64,000 bases of DNA. Origin: Zunongwangia sp. ESRF-bin46. Its GTDB lineage: Bacteria > Bacteroidota > Bacteroidia > Flavobacteriales > Flavobacteriaceae. Both the position numbers and the translations under genes were made by a program. The DNA lies in contig NTLF01000019.1 of assembly GCA_002631855.1 (NCBI GenBank), positions 186,001 to 250,000 of the forward strand, read 5' to 3'. A model generated the notes under the pieces. That model searched no databases. It was not told the origin of the DNA and saw only the letters and a list, made by a program, of their open reading frames with translations. Shown piece after piece: positions 8,559 to 16,920 of the stretch. Position 1 is the stretch's first letter, and every line of letters starts with the position of its first letter.

Positions 8559-11500
8559 TTATTGCTTAACAATTCGTTTTACAATATTAGCATCGGTAGC
8601 TTCAATTTTTACAAAATACATACCTGAAGCATATTGATCCATTGAAATTAAAGTTTCCACTCCTGAATTTTCAAGGTTAATCGTTTGTATTATTCTACCA
8701 TTAACATCTGTAATAGTAGCAGCTTTTAACTCTTTATTACTCTTGTTCTCAAGTGTTACTTGACCATTTGTTGGATTAGGGTACAATGACACATTATTGT
8801 AAAATTCTGCATCACCTACTCCTAAAATGATTTCAATAGCCACATTAAATGTACAAGTAGCTTCATTTTCACCATCTGAAGCTGTCATGGTTACTACCGT
8901 AGTACCTCCACCTATTTCAGTTCCTGGTGCTGGATCTTGAGTTATAGACGGTGTATCGATACAATTATCTGTTGCAGTTGTATCTCCAGTATAGTCCGGT
9001 AATATAAACATTTCACCTTCGTTAATGGTCTCTGAAACATCACCTGGACAAGTTACTTCTGGTGCTATATCTTCGGCAGTTACCTCTGCAGCTGTACGAG
9101 CTGCTAAACAACCTTCAAAAGCACTTATATTTATATCATCATTGGGCACACCATAATCTGACCCTTCGCAATTACCACTCCAGTCGGCAGCTGTATCGGT
9201 ATCTCCAACTCTTCTAAAAGAGCCACTACAATCTGCTAATAATGAAGCACCATCACCAGACCAATCTAAATCGGCAGCTGTAACGGAAAACCCGTTAATT
9301 GTTACGTCAAGTCCAGCTATTTCAGCAGCAGTAAAGTTCCAGAATACAGAATCTACTACATTACCGTCTGCATCTATAATAATAATCCAGCCAGTACCAT
9401 CGTTATCCCAGAAAAGGTTACTACCCCAATCATTAGGGCCTCCATCATCACTATATTGAACTACAGAGTTTCCACTCATTTGTCCTAAGGTTTGAGTATC
9501 TGAGTTCATTGCATTAATATCGGTATAAGGATCTTCACTTACAGCTACAGTATATCCTGAGTAATCTTGTGCTACTCCTACATTCTGAATTTCAAGCTGA
9601 TCTGGTGTTTCCAACGTAACTTCAGAAATAACCAATTTTGAAAGCGGACCATCAGGATTTTCCTGAGCATAAACTGTTGTGCTTTCTGTTGGTGTAAATG
9701 TATATGATTCACCTTCAAAAAGTAAGTTTCCGCCAAATTCGGCATCGTACCAACCAATTACATTATTAGAGTCGCTTGGTGTAGCAGTAACGGTAACCTC
9801 ATCGCCCACACAGAAATCGGTAACACCTTGTGTAGTAGGTGCATCGGGTATTGCCAATACTTCTATAGTATCGGTATCGGTAGAAGCTGTTGTACATTGG
9901 CCGTCCGGTACTTCGTATGAAATAGTGTGTACTCCAACGCCTGCTACTGCAGGATCGAATGAATATGTTGAACCATTACCATCATCAGTAACCCCAGGAC
10001 CGCTATACACACCACCAGAAGGACTTCCCCCTCCTAAATCAGTAAGTGTTTCAGCACTTGCACAAACATCTGCAGGAGCTTCAAATTGCGCTTGTGATGG
10101 CGGAAGGTCAAAAGCTTCGGTACCATCATTTACATTATCTGAAGACCCTTGGTCTGCACTAAAGCCTAAACCTCTTTTTGCAAAGGCTTCCCAAATAAGA
10201 CATTCGTTTGCACCACCATAAATAGCTTGGTCAGCTGCAATTATAGCATCTCTTCCATCTACAAAGCCTGGGTTACAAGGTTGTAGTTTTAAGCCTTCAG
10301 TTACAAGTGCCATTGCCATAACATTTCCGGCATCTTGATTAACATCTCCTGTAAAGTTGTATATATCTTCATCAAAACCGTGTTCATCAATTAAAGTCCA
10401 TGCCATTTCCCATACCATTTCAGCCCATACTGAGCCTATTCTATGCACACTAAAACTTCCTTGAATTGCATTATATGTATCTGGGTTTATCGACATATCG
10501 GTACTATAAGGATACGTACGTATTCCGTCTCCATTTTGACCTTGACCAAATAGGTAAGTACCAACAGCTCTAGGGTCTGCGCCAGTATCACTAGCTGTCA
10601 TACTTAACATTGCTCCATAAAAATCACTCCATCCTTCACCCATCTGTTCTGCATTACCCAAACAATCGGTATTGTTGCCACCACCAGTCAATCTATTAGA
10701 TATACCATGGCCATACTCATGCGCTACCACTAGGGTATCAAAACAACCATCCTTATCATTACATATATACATGTTCATCGATGGATTGCCACCATCTGGA
10801 GGTGTTCCAAAAGTAGCGTTACACCATTCTTCTATCTGGGCATTAGCATTAACTGAATCACTGCCTGAACCATTATTTCCATAATTATTTTCTTGAAAAT
10901 TACCACTCGCTTCATCAAAACCATATTGATACATTACATCGTGCAAAATATTATTAACATAAAAAAGGTGAGTGATAGCGGCATCTTCATATTGATTTGA
11001 AAAAGACCAAACTTGATCAAAATCGTATCCCGTAAACTCTAAAGAGGCTCCTCCATCTGGTCGGTACCCAGAGTTATCTCCTGCTTCGTAAGCATCAACA
11101 TTATTACCTCTTGTTGTTGTAAACTCTGCCCCAGCAGTACCATCGGTATCATGCCATCCAAAAGGGGAAGCTGTGGCATCTGCAGTATTACTGCTTATTG
11201 ATCTGTTCCCGTAATAAGGACTTTCCAAAGGAATTTCAAAAACCTCATAACATTCGGTACATCCACCTTCTGCTTCGCCTTTAAGCTCATCATAGTTTGG
11301 GATATCATAAAGGTTTTTATTGTAGTCTAAAACTTCTTTATCGTGATTGTGCTCATGATCTGCAGTACAACTAAGCATCCAGTTATTTTTTTCAATAATG
11401 GCTCCGCTTGTTGCATCTACACGCATGCTCCACCAATCTTGTCGACTTTTTTCTTCTATTGAAATATCCCAAGCCAACACCAATTCGTTACTTTCGGTAA

Positions 11501-12002
11501 TTTGGTAGGTTAATTTAGCGGGAATCTCGCTCAAGGAAATTCCTCCTTTACTTAACAAGGTCTCTTGGCTTGGTCCATTTTTTCTTTGAAGTTCAGAAAG
11601 GGAGCCATCTAATGTATAGCCTAATTTACCAGCAGCAGATTGAACTGCATTAATTGCAGAAATTGCAGGCGATTTCGCCCCGATAACTTTTTCAGAAGCA
11701 TTTTTAATGAAGTTTATACTACTGGACAATGTTTTTCCACTTGGTAGTATATGTAAGTTAGATTCTGTTCCATTTATCTTAATTCCATTTAAGGTTTGGT
11801 TAAAATAAATATGCTCAACTCCACTAGTTCTGCTAATGTGTTGGCTTGTTACCTCCCATTCTGTATCTTGTTGGGTAATCTCTCTGTTTTCAAGTAATTG
11901 CTGAAATTCAGCTCGTAGGTTTTGAGTAAAATCTTGAGCGTGTAGTTGTAAAGTAAAAATACAACTAAACACCAAAAATAAACTCATTGTAATTTTTTTC
12001 AT
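8559..12002 (-). CDS. M36 (fungalysin-type) metallopeptidase with T9SS sorting domain
   Basis: 1,147 residues. Order: SPI signal (cleaved near LHAQ); FTP-type propeptide (about 35-200); zinc metalloprotease with HEYGH (His428, Glu429, His432) and third ligand Glu456 in GEGWSDF, all typical of M36; a short Ig/PKD-like region (about 640-785) with a Cys-containing repeat; a lamin-tail-like domain (about 787-965); an HYR-like domain (about 975-1055); and a C-terminal T9SS type A sorting domain with SLYPNPTNG and a basic end (IVKRIVKQ). It is predicted to be secreted by the gliding/T9SS machinery and to digest extracellular protein, autoactivating by removal of the FTP prodomain. It stands alone, flanked by a terminator and a long AT-rich upstream region divergent from an ECF sigma gene. 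Confidence 0.95.
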   Translation of the reverse strand: MKKITMSLFLVFSCIFTLQLHAQDFTQNLRAEFQQLLENREITQQDTEWEVTSQHISRTSGVEHIYFNQTLNGIKINGTESNLHILPSGKTLSSSINFIKNASEKVIGAKSPAISAINAVQSAAGKLGYTLDGSLSELQRKNGPSQETLLSKGGISLSEIPAKLTYQITESNELVLAWDISIEEKSRQDWWSMRVDATSGAIIEKNNWMLSCTADHEHNHDKEVLDYNKNLYDIPNYDELKGEAEGGCTECYEVFEIPLESPYYGNRSISSNTADATASPFGWHDTDGTAGAEFTTTRGNNVDAYEAGDNSGYRPDGGASLEFTGYDFDQVWSFSNQYEDAAITHLFYVNNILHDVMYQYGFDEASGNFQENNYGNNGSGSDSVNANAQIEEWCNATFGTPPDGGNPSMNMYICNDKDGCFDTLVVAHEYGHGISNRLTGGGNNTDCLGNAEQMGEGWSDFYGAMLSMTASDTGADPRAVGTYLFGQGQNGDGIRTYPYSTDMSINPDTYNAIQGSFSVHRIGSVWAEMVWEMAWTLIDEHGFDEDIYNFTGDVNQDAGNVMAMALVTEGLKLQPCNPGFVDGRDAIIAADQAIYGGANECLIWEAFAKRGLGFSADQGSSDNVNDGTEAFDLPPSQAQFEAPADVCASAETLTDLGGGSPSGGVYSGPGVTDDGNGSTYSFDPAVAGVGVHTISYEVPDGQCTTASTDTDTIEVLAIPDAPTTQGVTDFCVGDEVTVTATPSDSNNVIGWYDAEFGGNLLFEGESYTFTPTESTTVYAQENPDGPLSKLVISEVTLETPDQLEIQNVGVAQDYSGYTVAVSEDPYTDINAMNSDTQTLGQMSGNSVVQYSDDGGPNDWGSNLFWDNDGTGWIIIIDADGNVVDSVFWNFTAAEIAGLDVTINGFSVTAADLDWSGDGASLLADCSGSFRRVGDTDTAADWSGNCEGSDYGVPNDDINISAFEGCLAARTAAEVTAEDIAPEVTCPGDVSETINEGEMFILPDYTGDTTATDNCIDTPSITQDPAPGTEIGGGTTVVTMTASDGENEATCTFNVAIEIILGVGDAEFYNNVSLYPNPTNGQVTLENKSNKELKAATITDVNGRIIQTINLENSGVETLISMDQYASGMYFVKIEATDANIVKRIVKQ

Positions 12003-12276
12003 AGAAAAGATAAGTTTAAAAATAGGTTAATTTCTGTAAAACTATGAATATTTACATATTATCCAAATAATAGAAGATTATAGCTTATAATTTAACACTT
12101 TTTCAGTAATTAACTTTTATTAATAATTTTTTGATAATTACAATCTCACTCATTATTGTTTACCAAATTAATTTTATTTTAAAAACACCTTTTTACTAGT
12201 TGTTTAATTTTTATTGCTGCATAATTAAAAGGATTGGATTAATTTATTTATTTTAGCGTGGACACAAAATTTAACG

Positions 12277-12810
12277 ATGAAACAACCAGACGAATTGATC
12301 CTTTCCATGCAGGATGGAAACGAAAAAGCCTTTTCTAAACTTTACAGTATGTATTCTGAAGCCTTATTCGGAATTATTTACAGCATCGTTTTAGATGAAG
12401 CTGTTGCAGAAGAGGTAATGCAAGATGTATTTATTAAAATTTGGAACAACTCAAAATCCTATAATGTAAAAAAAGGACGGTTCTTTACTTGGATACTCAA
12501 TATTGCTAGGAATACAGCTATAGACAAGACACGCTCTAAGGCTTATAAAAACTCTAAGAAAAACCTAAGTACAACTAATTTCGTAGATATTATAGCTACG
12601 TCCGATAACTTAAACAAGAAGACGAACGCTATTGGAATCAAGAAATATTTAGATGCCCTAAAGCCTGCTTGTATTAAAATAATAGATTTTTTAATTTTTA
12701 AGGGGTATACGCAAAAAGATGCAGCTAAAGAAATGGATATTCCGTTAGGAACATTAAAAACCCGCAACAGAAAATGTATGCAGGATTTAAAAACAATTGT
12801 ATTAGGATAA
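12277..12810 (+). CDS. ECF-type RNA polymerase sigma-70 factor
   Basis: 177 residues. Region 2 (about 8-80) includes the core-binding and -10 recognition segments (EEVMQDVFIKIW, then RFFTWILNIARNTAID). Region 4 (about 120-175) ends in a helix-turn-helix (GYTQKDAAKEMDIPLGTLKTR). The length and two-domain layout are those of ECF sigma factors. The next gene, starting 1 nt after the stop, is an RskA-type membrane anti-sigma factor, the usual partner. Regulon unknown; the convergent DUF4331/TPR operon is a reasonable target by neighbourhood only. Confidence 0.93.
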   Translation: MKQPDELILSMQDGNEKAFSKLYSMYSEALFGIIYSIVLDEAVAEEVMQDVFIKIWNNSKSYNVKKGRFFTWILNIARNTAIDKTRSKAYKNSKKNLSTTNFVDIIATSDNLNKKTNAIGIKKYLDALKPACIKIIDFLIFKGYTQKDAAKEMDIPLGTLKTRNRKCMQDLKTIVLG

Positions 12811-12811
12811 C

Positions 12812-13612
12812 ATGAATGTACAAGAACTTATAGAATCAGGAAATTTGGAATTATACGTCGCTGGATCTTTATCTATTGAAGAATCTAGAGAGGTAGAAGA
12901 AGCCATTGAAAAACATCCTGAAATAAAACAACAAGTAGAAATGATAGAAGCTGGTGTAATTACATTGGCCGAAGCTGTTTCTCCTCCCCTTTCTGCCCTT
13001 ATTTGGTCACAAATAGTAGATAACATTAGAAAAGTAAGGTCAATTTCTGACAGGAAAGATTCCTCAACAAATTGGGGAGCTATTACTGGTTGGGCAGCAG
13101 CTGTATTGGCACTTGCAGGTATCTTTTGGATGCTTAAAGAGAAAAACGACCTACAAGACCGTGTACAGTACACTACAACACAAAATACTGTTTTAGAAGA
13201 AAAGGTTGAAAAAACAGAAACTGAATTAGCAGATGCCAATGAAGTACTTGATGTTATACGCTCAAAAGAATATAACAGTTACACTTTACCGGGTAATCAA
13301 GCTGTAGCCCCACAAGCATTTGCTAAAGTTTATTTCAATAAAAAAGATAAAATTGCTTACATAGATGCTAAAGGGTTGCCAGAAGCTCCTCGTGGCAAAG
13401 TATATCAAGTATGGTCATTAACCATGCAACCTCTTACACCTACTAGTGTTGGTTTACTCGATGCCACTGCTGAAACCAAAAATAGACTTTTTAGGGTAGA
13501 TATGAGCCAAGTTGCAAGTACTGAAGCGTTTGGTATTACTTTAGAGCCTGAAGGCGGAAGCGAGACCCCTACAATGGATCAATTATATACGTTAGGGCAA
13601 GTTACTCCATAA
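12812..13612 (+). CDS. RskA-family anti-sigma factor
   Basis: 266 residues. The cytoplasmic N-terminus (about 1-85) is a helical anti-sigma domain (LIESGNLELYVAGSLS motif); it lacks an obvious HxxxCxxC zinc motif. One transmembrane helix lies at about residues 89-108, then a coiled coil (about 110-150), then the periplasmic RskA C-terminal domain (GKVYQVWSL, GLLDA, AFGITLEPEGG). It should hold the ECF sigma factor at the membrane until an envelope signal triggers release, probably by regulated proteolysis. Gene order (sigma then anti-sigma, 1 nt apart) supports this. It ends at a 19-bp hairpin. Confidence 0.92.
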   Translation: MNVQELIESGNLELYVAGSLSIEESREVEEAIEKHPEIKQQVEMIEAGVITLAEAVSPPLSALIWSQIVDNIRKVRSISDRKDSSTNWGAITGWAAAVLALAGIFWMLKEKNDLQDRVQYTTTQNTVLEEKVEKTETELADANEVLDVIRSKEYNSYTLPGNQAVAPQAFAKVYFNKKDKIAYIDAKGLPEAPRGKVYQVWSLTMQPLTPTSVGLLDATAETKNRLFRVDMSQVASTEAFGITLEPEGGSETPTMDQLYTLGQVTP

Positions 13613-13633
13613 GAAAGAAGATTAATTAGTGAA

Positions 13634-13674
13634 ACTTAAAGAACCTTAGTCATTGTGACTAAGGTTCTTTAAGT
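13634..13674 (+). terminator. Long perfect hairpin after the sigma/anti-sigma operon
   Basis: A perfect 19-bp inverted repeat (13634-13652 with 13656-13674, arm beginning ACTTAAAGAACC) with only a 3-nt loop, 22 nt after the stop. The T-rich part lies within the 3' arm (TTCTTT) rather than after it. It is most simply a terminator. Confidence 0.7.
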
Positions 13675-14080
13675 TGGGAATAATTGTTCAATGTATATAT
13701 TTCATTGGAAAGAAATTTATTAGAGTATAAGTTTATCTGCCCTAAGTTAAATGAACATATTTATTACGAAAGTTCCAATAACAATGACTTCCTGGTTAGG
13801 TACCATGTACTTCGTGTTTTATAGACATAGTATCGGGCTGAATTGGTATTATAATAATGACTAAAAATTTTTACTTTATAGTCACCAGAAAGCAAAATAT
13901 AAATTGGCTATACTATATTACCACTTTACACAAACTAAAAGCACCCTCTCCAAAATGAAGAAGGTGCTTAACTAACAAAAAAACTCTGAAAAAACCGGCA
14001 TAACCAGTTGTTGATTCTATAACTGTCTATAGGTAATCAACCTTTCTACATATATGTACGAGGATTAGCCAGTTACGGTT
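13675..14080. other. Long intergenic region without a recognised gene
   Basis: About 400 nt between convergent operons. Apart from the hairpin at 13939-13969, no ORF with coding character, tRNA or known RNA fold was recognised. Base composition is AT-rich like other spacers. Confidence 0.5.
13939..13969 (-). terminator. Probable terminator of the DUF4331/TPR operon
   Basis: On the minus strand, arms AAGCACCTTCT and AGAGGGTGCTT pair over 11 bp with one G-U, followed by TTTTAGTTT. It lies about 110 nt past the TPR lipoprotein stop. Confidence 0.6.
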
Positions 14081-15361
14081 TTATAATTGTGCTATTTTTT
14101 TTGCTAAAACAGGTCCTAGCTCATAAGAAGCACCCGAAAGTTCGTCTTTTAAAGGGGTTACTTTACCTTTTTGTCCATTGGCTTTATATACCAAGGCTGA
14201 ATAATATTGTGCCATAGGCTCAAAGGTTTTACCCTCAACATGCTGCTCAATGGCTTGTAACGCTTCTTCTTTATTTCCGGCTTTTAGTTCAGCCAATGCC
14301 AATAAGCTGTAAGTTTCGGGGGTAGCTCGATTATTAACTTCTTCTTTAGCCAATTCTAATGCTTTTTCAGGGTGGTCTTCTGCATAATATTCTATTAAAT
14401 AGGCGTTGTACATTCCCTTATAATCATTTTCTGAAAGAGAGGTAAGAAACTTTTCATTGTGCTTTTCAACTTTAGTTTCGTCATTATTAAATTCGGCCAT
14501 TTCAGCTTTTAGTAAGTGATAATCTGGCGACTTATGATTTACCATCACGGAGTCTAATATACGATTGGCCTCTTCTGTATCTTTTTCATAGGAATAGGCT
14601 ATCCACGCCAAACCTTTCTTTGCGTATGCATTGTCTGGCTCTATCGCTAATGTTTTTAAGTAATATTTGTATGAGTCTTCAATTCTTCCAGCATGGCCAT
14701 AAAAGTCCCCTAAATTACTATAACTCCATACCTTTAAAGATTTGTCACCACTAGATCCCGCTATCTTCATAGCTTTTTCCATATAGTTTATAGCTCCATC
14801 AAGATTTCCTTTATAGTCACTCCACTTGGCAAGTCTTATTAAATAGTTATAATTTCCGTTATCTTTTACTTTCTTTAAATACTCTTCCGCCTCATCATAT
14901 TGGCCTAATTCCATAGAGATATCAAAAAGCATTAACTCGGTTGCATACTTATTATCTTTGTATGTATAAGCGCTATCCAATAGTGTTTTTGCCTCCTTAA
15001 AACGGTGTTGCGATATGTAGTTATGCGCCAAAGACCTTAAATGTCCATCTTTGTTTTTTGCGGCAAGGGAAAGTGCTTTTTTTATAAGTTTTTCTGAAAC
15101 ATACAACTCTTCAACGTTTCCTGTTGCATTAAAAATATTGTTATGTACAGGCGCCAGTTTTGTTATCCCAGTAATTTTGGTCGAATCCTCTTCTATTCTC
15201 TTAGACCAAAATTCTTTATTCTTTTTAGCTTTTTCTAAGGAAGCATTCGTTTCGGTATTTAAATACTTGTTGTAATCTTCCTTATGAAGAATTGCTTTAT
15301 CAGGTTTTGTGTTACAGCTTAATAATGATAATAATAAAACTGCTGTGATTAAATTTTTCAT
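14081..15361 (-). CDS. TPR-repeat lipoprotein
   Basis: 426 residues. Signal peptide with lipobox LLSC (Cys16) predicts a lipoprotein. The rest is alpha-helical with repeated TPR-type units (for example AHNYISQHRFKEAKTLLDSA, YNYLIRLAKWSDYKGNLDGA, YAKKGLAWIAYSYEKDTEEA), at least six repeats between about residues 100 and 400. TPR arrays serve as protein-protein scaffolds. It is the last gene of a minus-strand operon behind the two DUF4331 halves and may organise a complex with them in the periplasm or at the outer membrane; that is inference from gene order. Confidence 0.82.
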   Translation of the reverse strand: MKNLITAVLLLSLLSCNTKPDKAILHKEDYNKYLNTETNASLEKAKKNKEFWSKRIEEDSTKITGITKLAPVHNNIFNATGNVEELYVSEKLIKKALSLAAKNKDGHLRSLAHNYISQHRFKEAKTLLDSAYTYKDNKYATELMLFDISMELGQYDEAEEYLKKVKDNGNYNYLIRLAKWSDYKGNLDGAINYMEKAMKIAGSSGDKSLKVWSYSNLGDFYGHAGRIEDSYKYYLKTLAIEPDNAYAKKGLAWIAYSYEKDTEEANRILDSVMVNHKSPDYHLLKAEMAEFNNDETKVEKHNEKFLTSLSENDYKGMYNAYLIEYYAEDHPEKALELAKEEVNNRATPETYSLLALAELKAGNKEEALQAIEQHVEGKTFEPMAQYYSALVYKANGQKGKVTPLKDELSGASYELGPVLAKKIAQL

Positions 15362-15437
15362 ATGTGTATAACTTTATTTTAAACAAAAAAGAGAACAAAT
15401 ATATGTTCTCTTTTTTTAATTTTAATTTAAACCATTC

Positions 15438-16073
15438 TTAGAATGGACTTGTCACATAAGGAAACGAGCTTGAAAAATTAGCATCATTTGCTGGCACACC
15501 ATCACTGGTAAGCAATGGCTCATCTTCAGGATCGTTGTTATTATCCGTTCCATCTGGTCCACCAAAAATTAGCGTTAAAGATGTGTCAATTACATCATCA
15601 CTTAATGTCCTTCCAGTTAAGCTTCCATAGGCTGTTGGACCGGTTTGCGCTACCCAAAGTACATCGTTTGCCAATACAGTTGTAAATGTCGTGGCATCTA
15701 GGCCAAGGGCATTTGTTGTATAATTAGGGTTTAGCGCTAATAATTTAGCTTCAAAATCTGCTTGAAACTGTGCTCCCATTTCTGAAGGGATTGTGGTATT
15801 AAAGGCATCTTTCATACCATCACTACCAAATACGGTATTAATACCTGGTCGTCCCATTTGGTCTTCTTGAGAATAGGTTCCTGAAAAGTCTAATGCTTCA
15901 GTACAAGGGTCACAATCAGGACCTCCACAGTCAACGCCTTCTTCTTCTCCGTTCATTATACCATCATCACAAGTGGCTACGTCAATTATGTTGTCATCGT
16001 CGTCACTACACTGTACAAAAACCATTGATGTACAGATAGCTAATAGTATTGTTATATATTTATATGTTTTCAT
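15438..16073 (-). CDS. Lipoprotein with C-terminal half of DUF4331
   Basis: 211 residues. SPII signal with Cys22, then a short cysteine-rich module (DGIMNGEEEGVDCGG, ending CDPC) seen in many flavobacterial surface lipoproteins. From about residue 65 the sequence matches the C-terminal part of DUF4331 proteins: QMGRPGINTVF, KDAFN, GRTLSDDVIDTSL, and a terminal DGVPANDANFSSSFPY. The N-terminal part of that family is absent here and is found in the gene immediately upstream. The two genes are 27 nt apart in the same frame but separated by several stops, and this one has its own signal peptide, so this is a real split rather than a sequencing break. Function of DUF4331 is unknown. Confidence 0.78.
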   Translation of the reverse strand: MKTYKYITILLAICTSMVFVQCSDDDDNIIDVATCDDGIMNGEEEGVDCGGPDCDPCTEALDFSGTYSQEDQMGRPGINTVFGSDGMKDAFNTTIPSEMGAQFQADFEAKLLALNPNYTTNALGLDATTFTTVLANDVLWVAQTGPTAYGSLTGRTLSDDVIDTSLTLIFGGPDGTDNNNDPEDEPLLTSDGVPANDANFSSSFPYVTSPF

Positions 16074-16100
16074 ATCTATGTTTTATTCAGTTAGCAATTA

Positions 16101-16796
16101 TTATTGTTGTTTTCTTTTAGATTCTACCCACACATTATAGATAGGTGTATCTGGTGCAAATGGATTTACTCCTGTAGAACCATTTCCTAAAATGGACTTA
16201 GGCACTTCTACTACAACCGAAAGTACATTGGTTCCGGCAAACGTATCTGTTCCTGGGTCCATAAAACCATCAGATGCATCTCCTGCTAATACTGCATTGT
16301 ATTGGTCAAAATCAAAGAAGAAAGGGTCTTCCCTTGGACCTGCGAAAAACTTCATTCCGTTTTGTTCAGAGGTCTCTGCACTCTCGTCAGTCGTGGAAAT
16401 TTTTACGCTTCCCATTTGGGCAGTAGTATCAATTTCACTGTTCAACCCTGTTAATGCAGGATTTACTGGTCCAAAAAAGTACATACTGTCATTTCTCTTA
16501 ATAGCTTGGATAACCAAATCCTCTACAAGATCATTGTCTCTGTCAATATTGATTTCCAATAATACGTTCTCATCAAATTCTGCTTCGTCTGTATTTCCTG
16601 GGGTTAACAAACCTTGAACATTTGTTACAAATACAAGATTGTTTGAATTTTCACCCTGAAAGGCATAGAAGTCGGTAATATCTGACTTTGTACCTTGTAC
16701 AGCCGGCGCATCAATGTGGTCGGCAGCGATTAAAAATATGGAAAGAACGGCTAATCCCACTCCTCCAATTGCTGCAAAAATTTTTGCTTTTTTCAT
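16101..16796 (-). CDS. DUF4331 family protein, N-terminal half
   Basis: 231 residues. One N-terminal hydrophobic segment (about 7-24, signal peptide or anchor) leads directly into ADHIDAPAVQG, the DHxDxP start typical of DUF4331, followed by DITDFYAF and a beta-rich region ending near VVVEVPKSILG. Full-length family members continue with a second half containing GxPxxNxV and DGVxAND motifs, which here is encoded by the next gene. First gene of a three-gene minus-strand operon (DUF4331 N half, C half, TPR lipoprotein) convergent with an ECF sigma/anti-sigma pair. Likely exported; biochemical role unknown. Confidence 0.85.
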   Translation of the reverse strand: MKKAKIFAAIGGVGLAVLSIFLIAADHIDAPAVQGTKSDITDFYAFQGENSNNLVFVTNVQGLLTPGNTDEAEFDENVLLEINIDRDNDLVEDLVIQAIKRNDSMYFFGPVNPALTGLNSEIDTTAQMGSVKISTTDESAETSEQNGMKFFAGPREDPFFFDFDQYNAVLAGDASDGFMDPGTDTFAGTNVLSVVVEVPKSILGNGSTGVNPFAPDTPIYNVWVESKRKQQ

Positions 16797-16920
16797 GTTT
16801 GTTTTTTTATCGATTAATTTATGTTCTATTACATTTACGCCTAAATTACACTTACGGTTTTACCAAGCCTGTTAATCTTGTGTTAATGTAAATTTAAAAA
16901 GTAACTAAAACCTAAAAGGA

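Noticed and set aside
9679-10221. Open reading frame of 180 codons on the plus strand
   Set aside because: It is antisense to the M36 peptidase gene, whose frame has clear domain evidence; no signal or motif supports the plus-strand reading.
15438-16796. DUF4331 halves as a single broken gene
   Set aside because: The second half has its own signal peptide and lipobox and a Cys-rich module, and there are several stops between; a pseudogene does not explain this.
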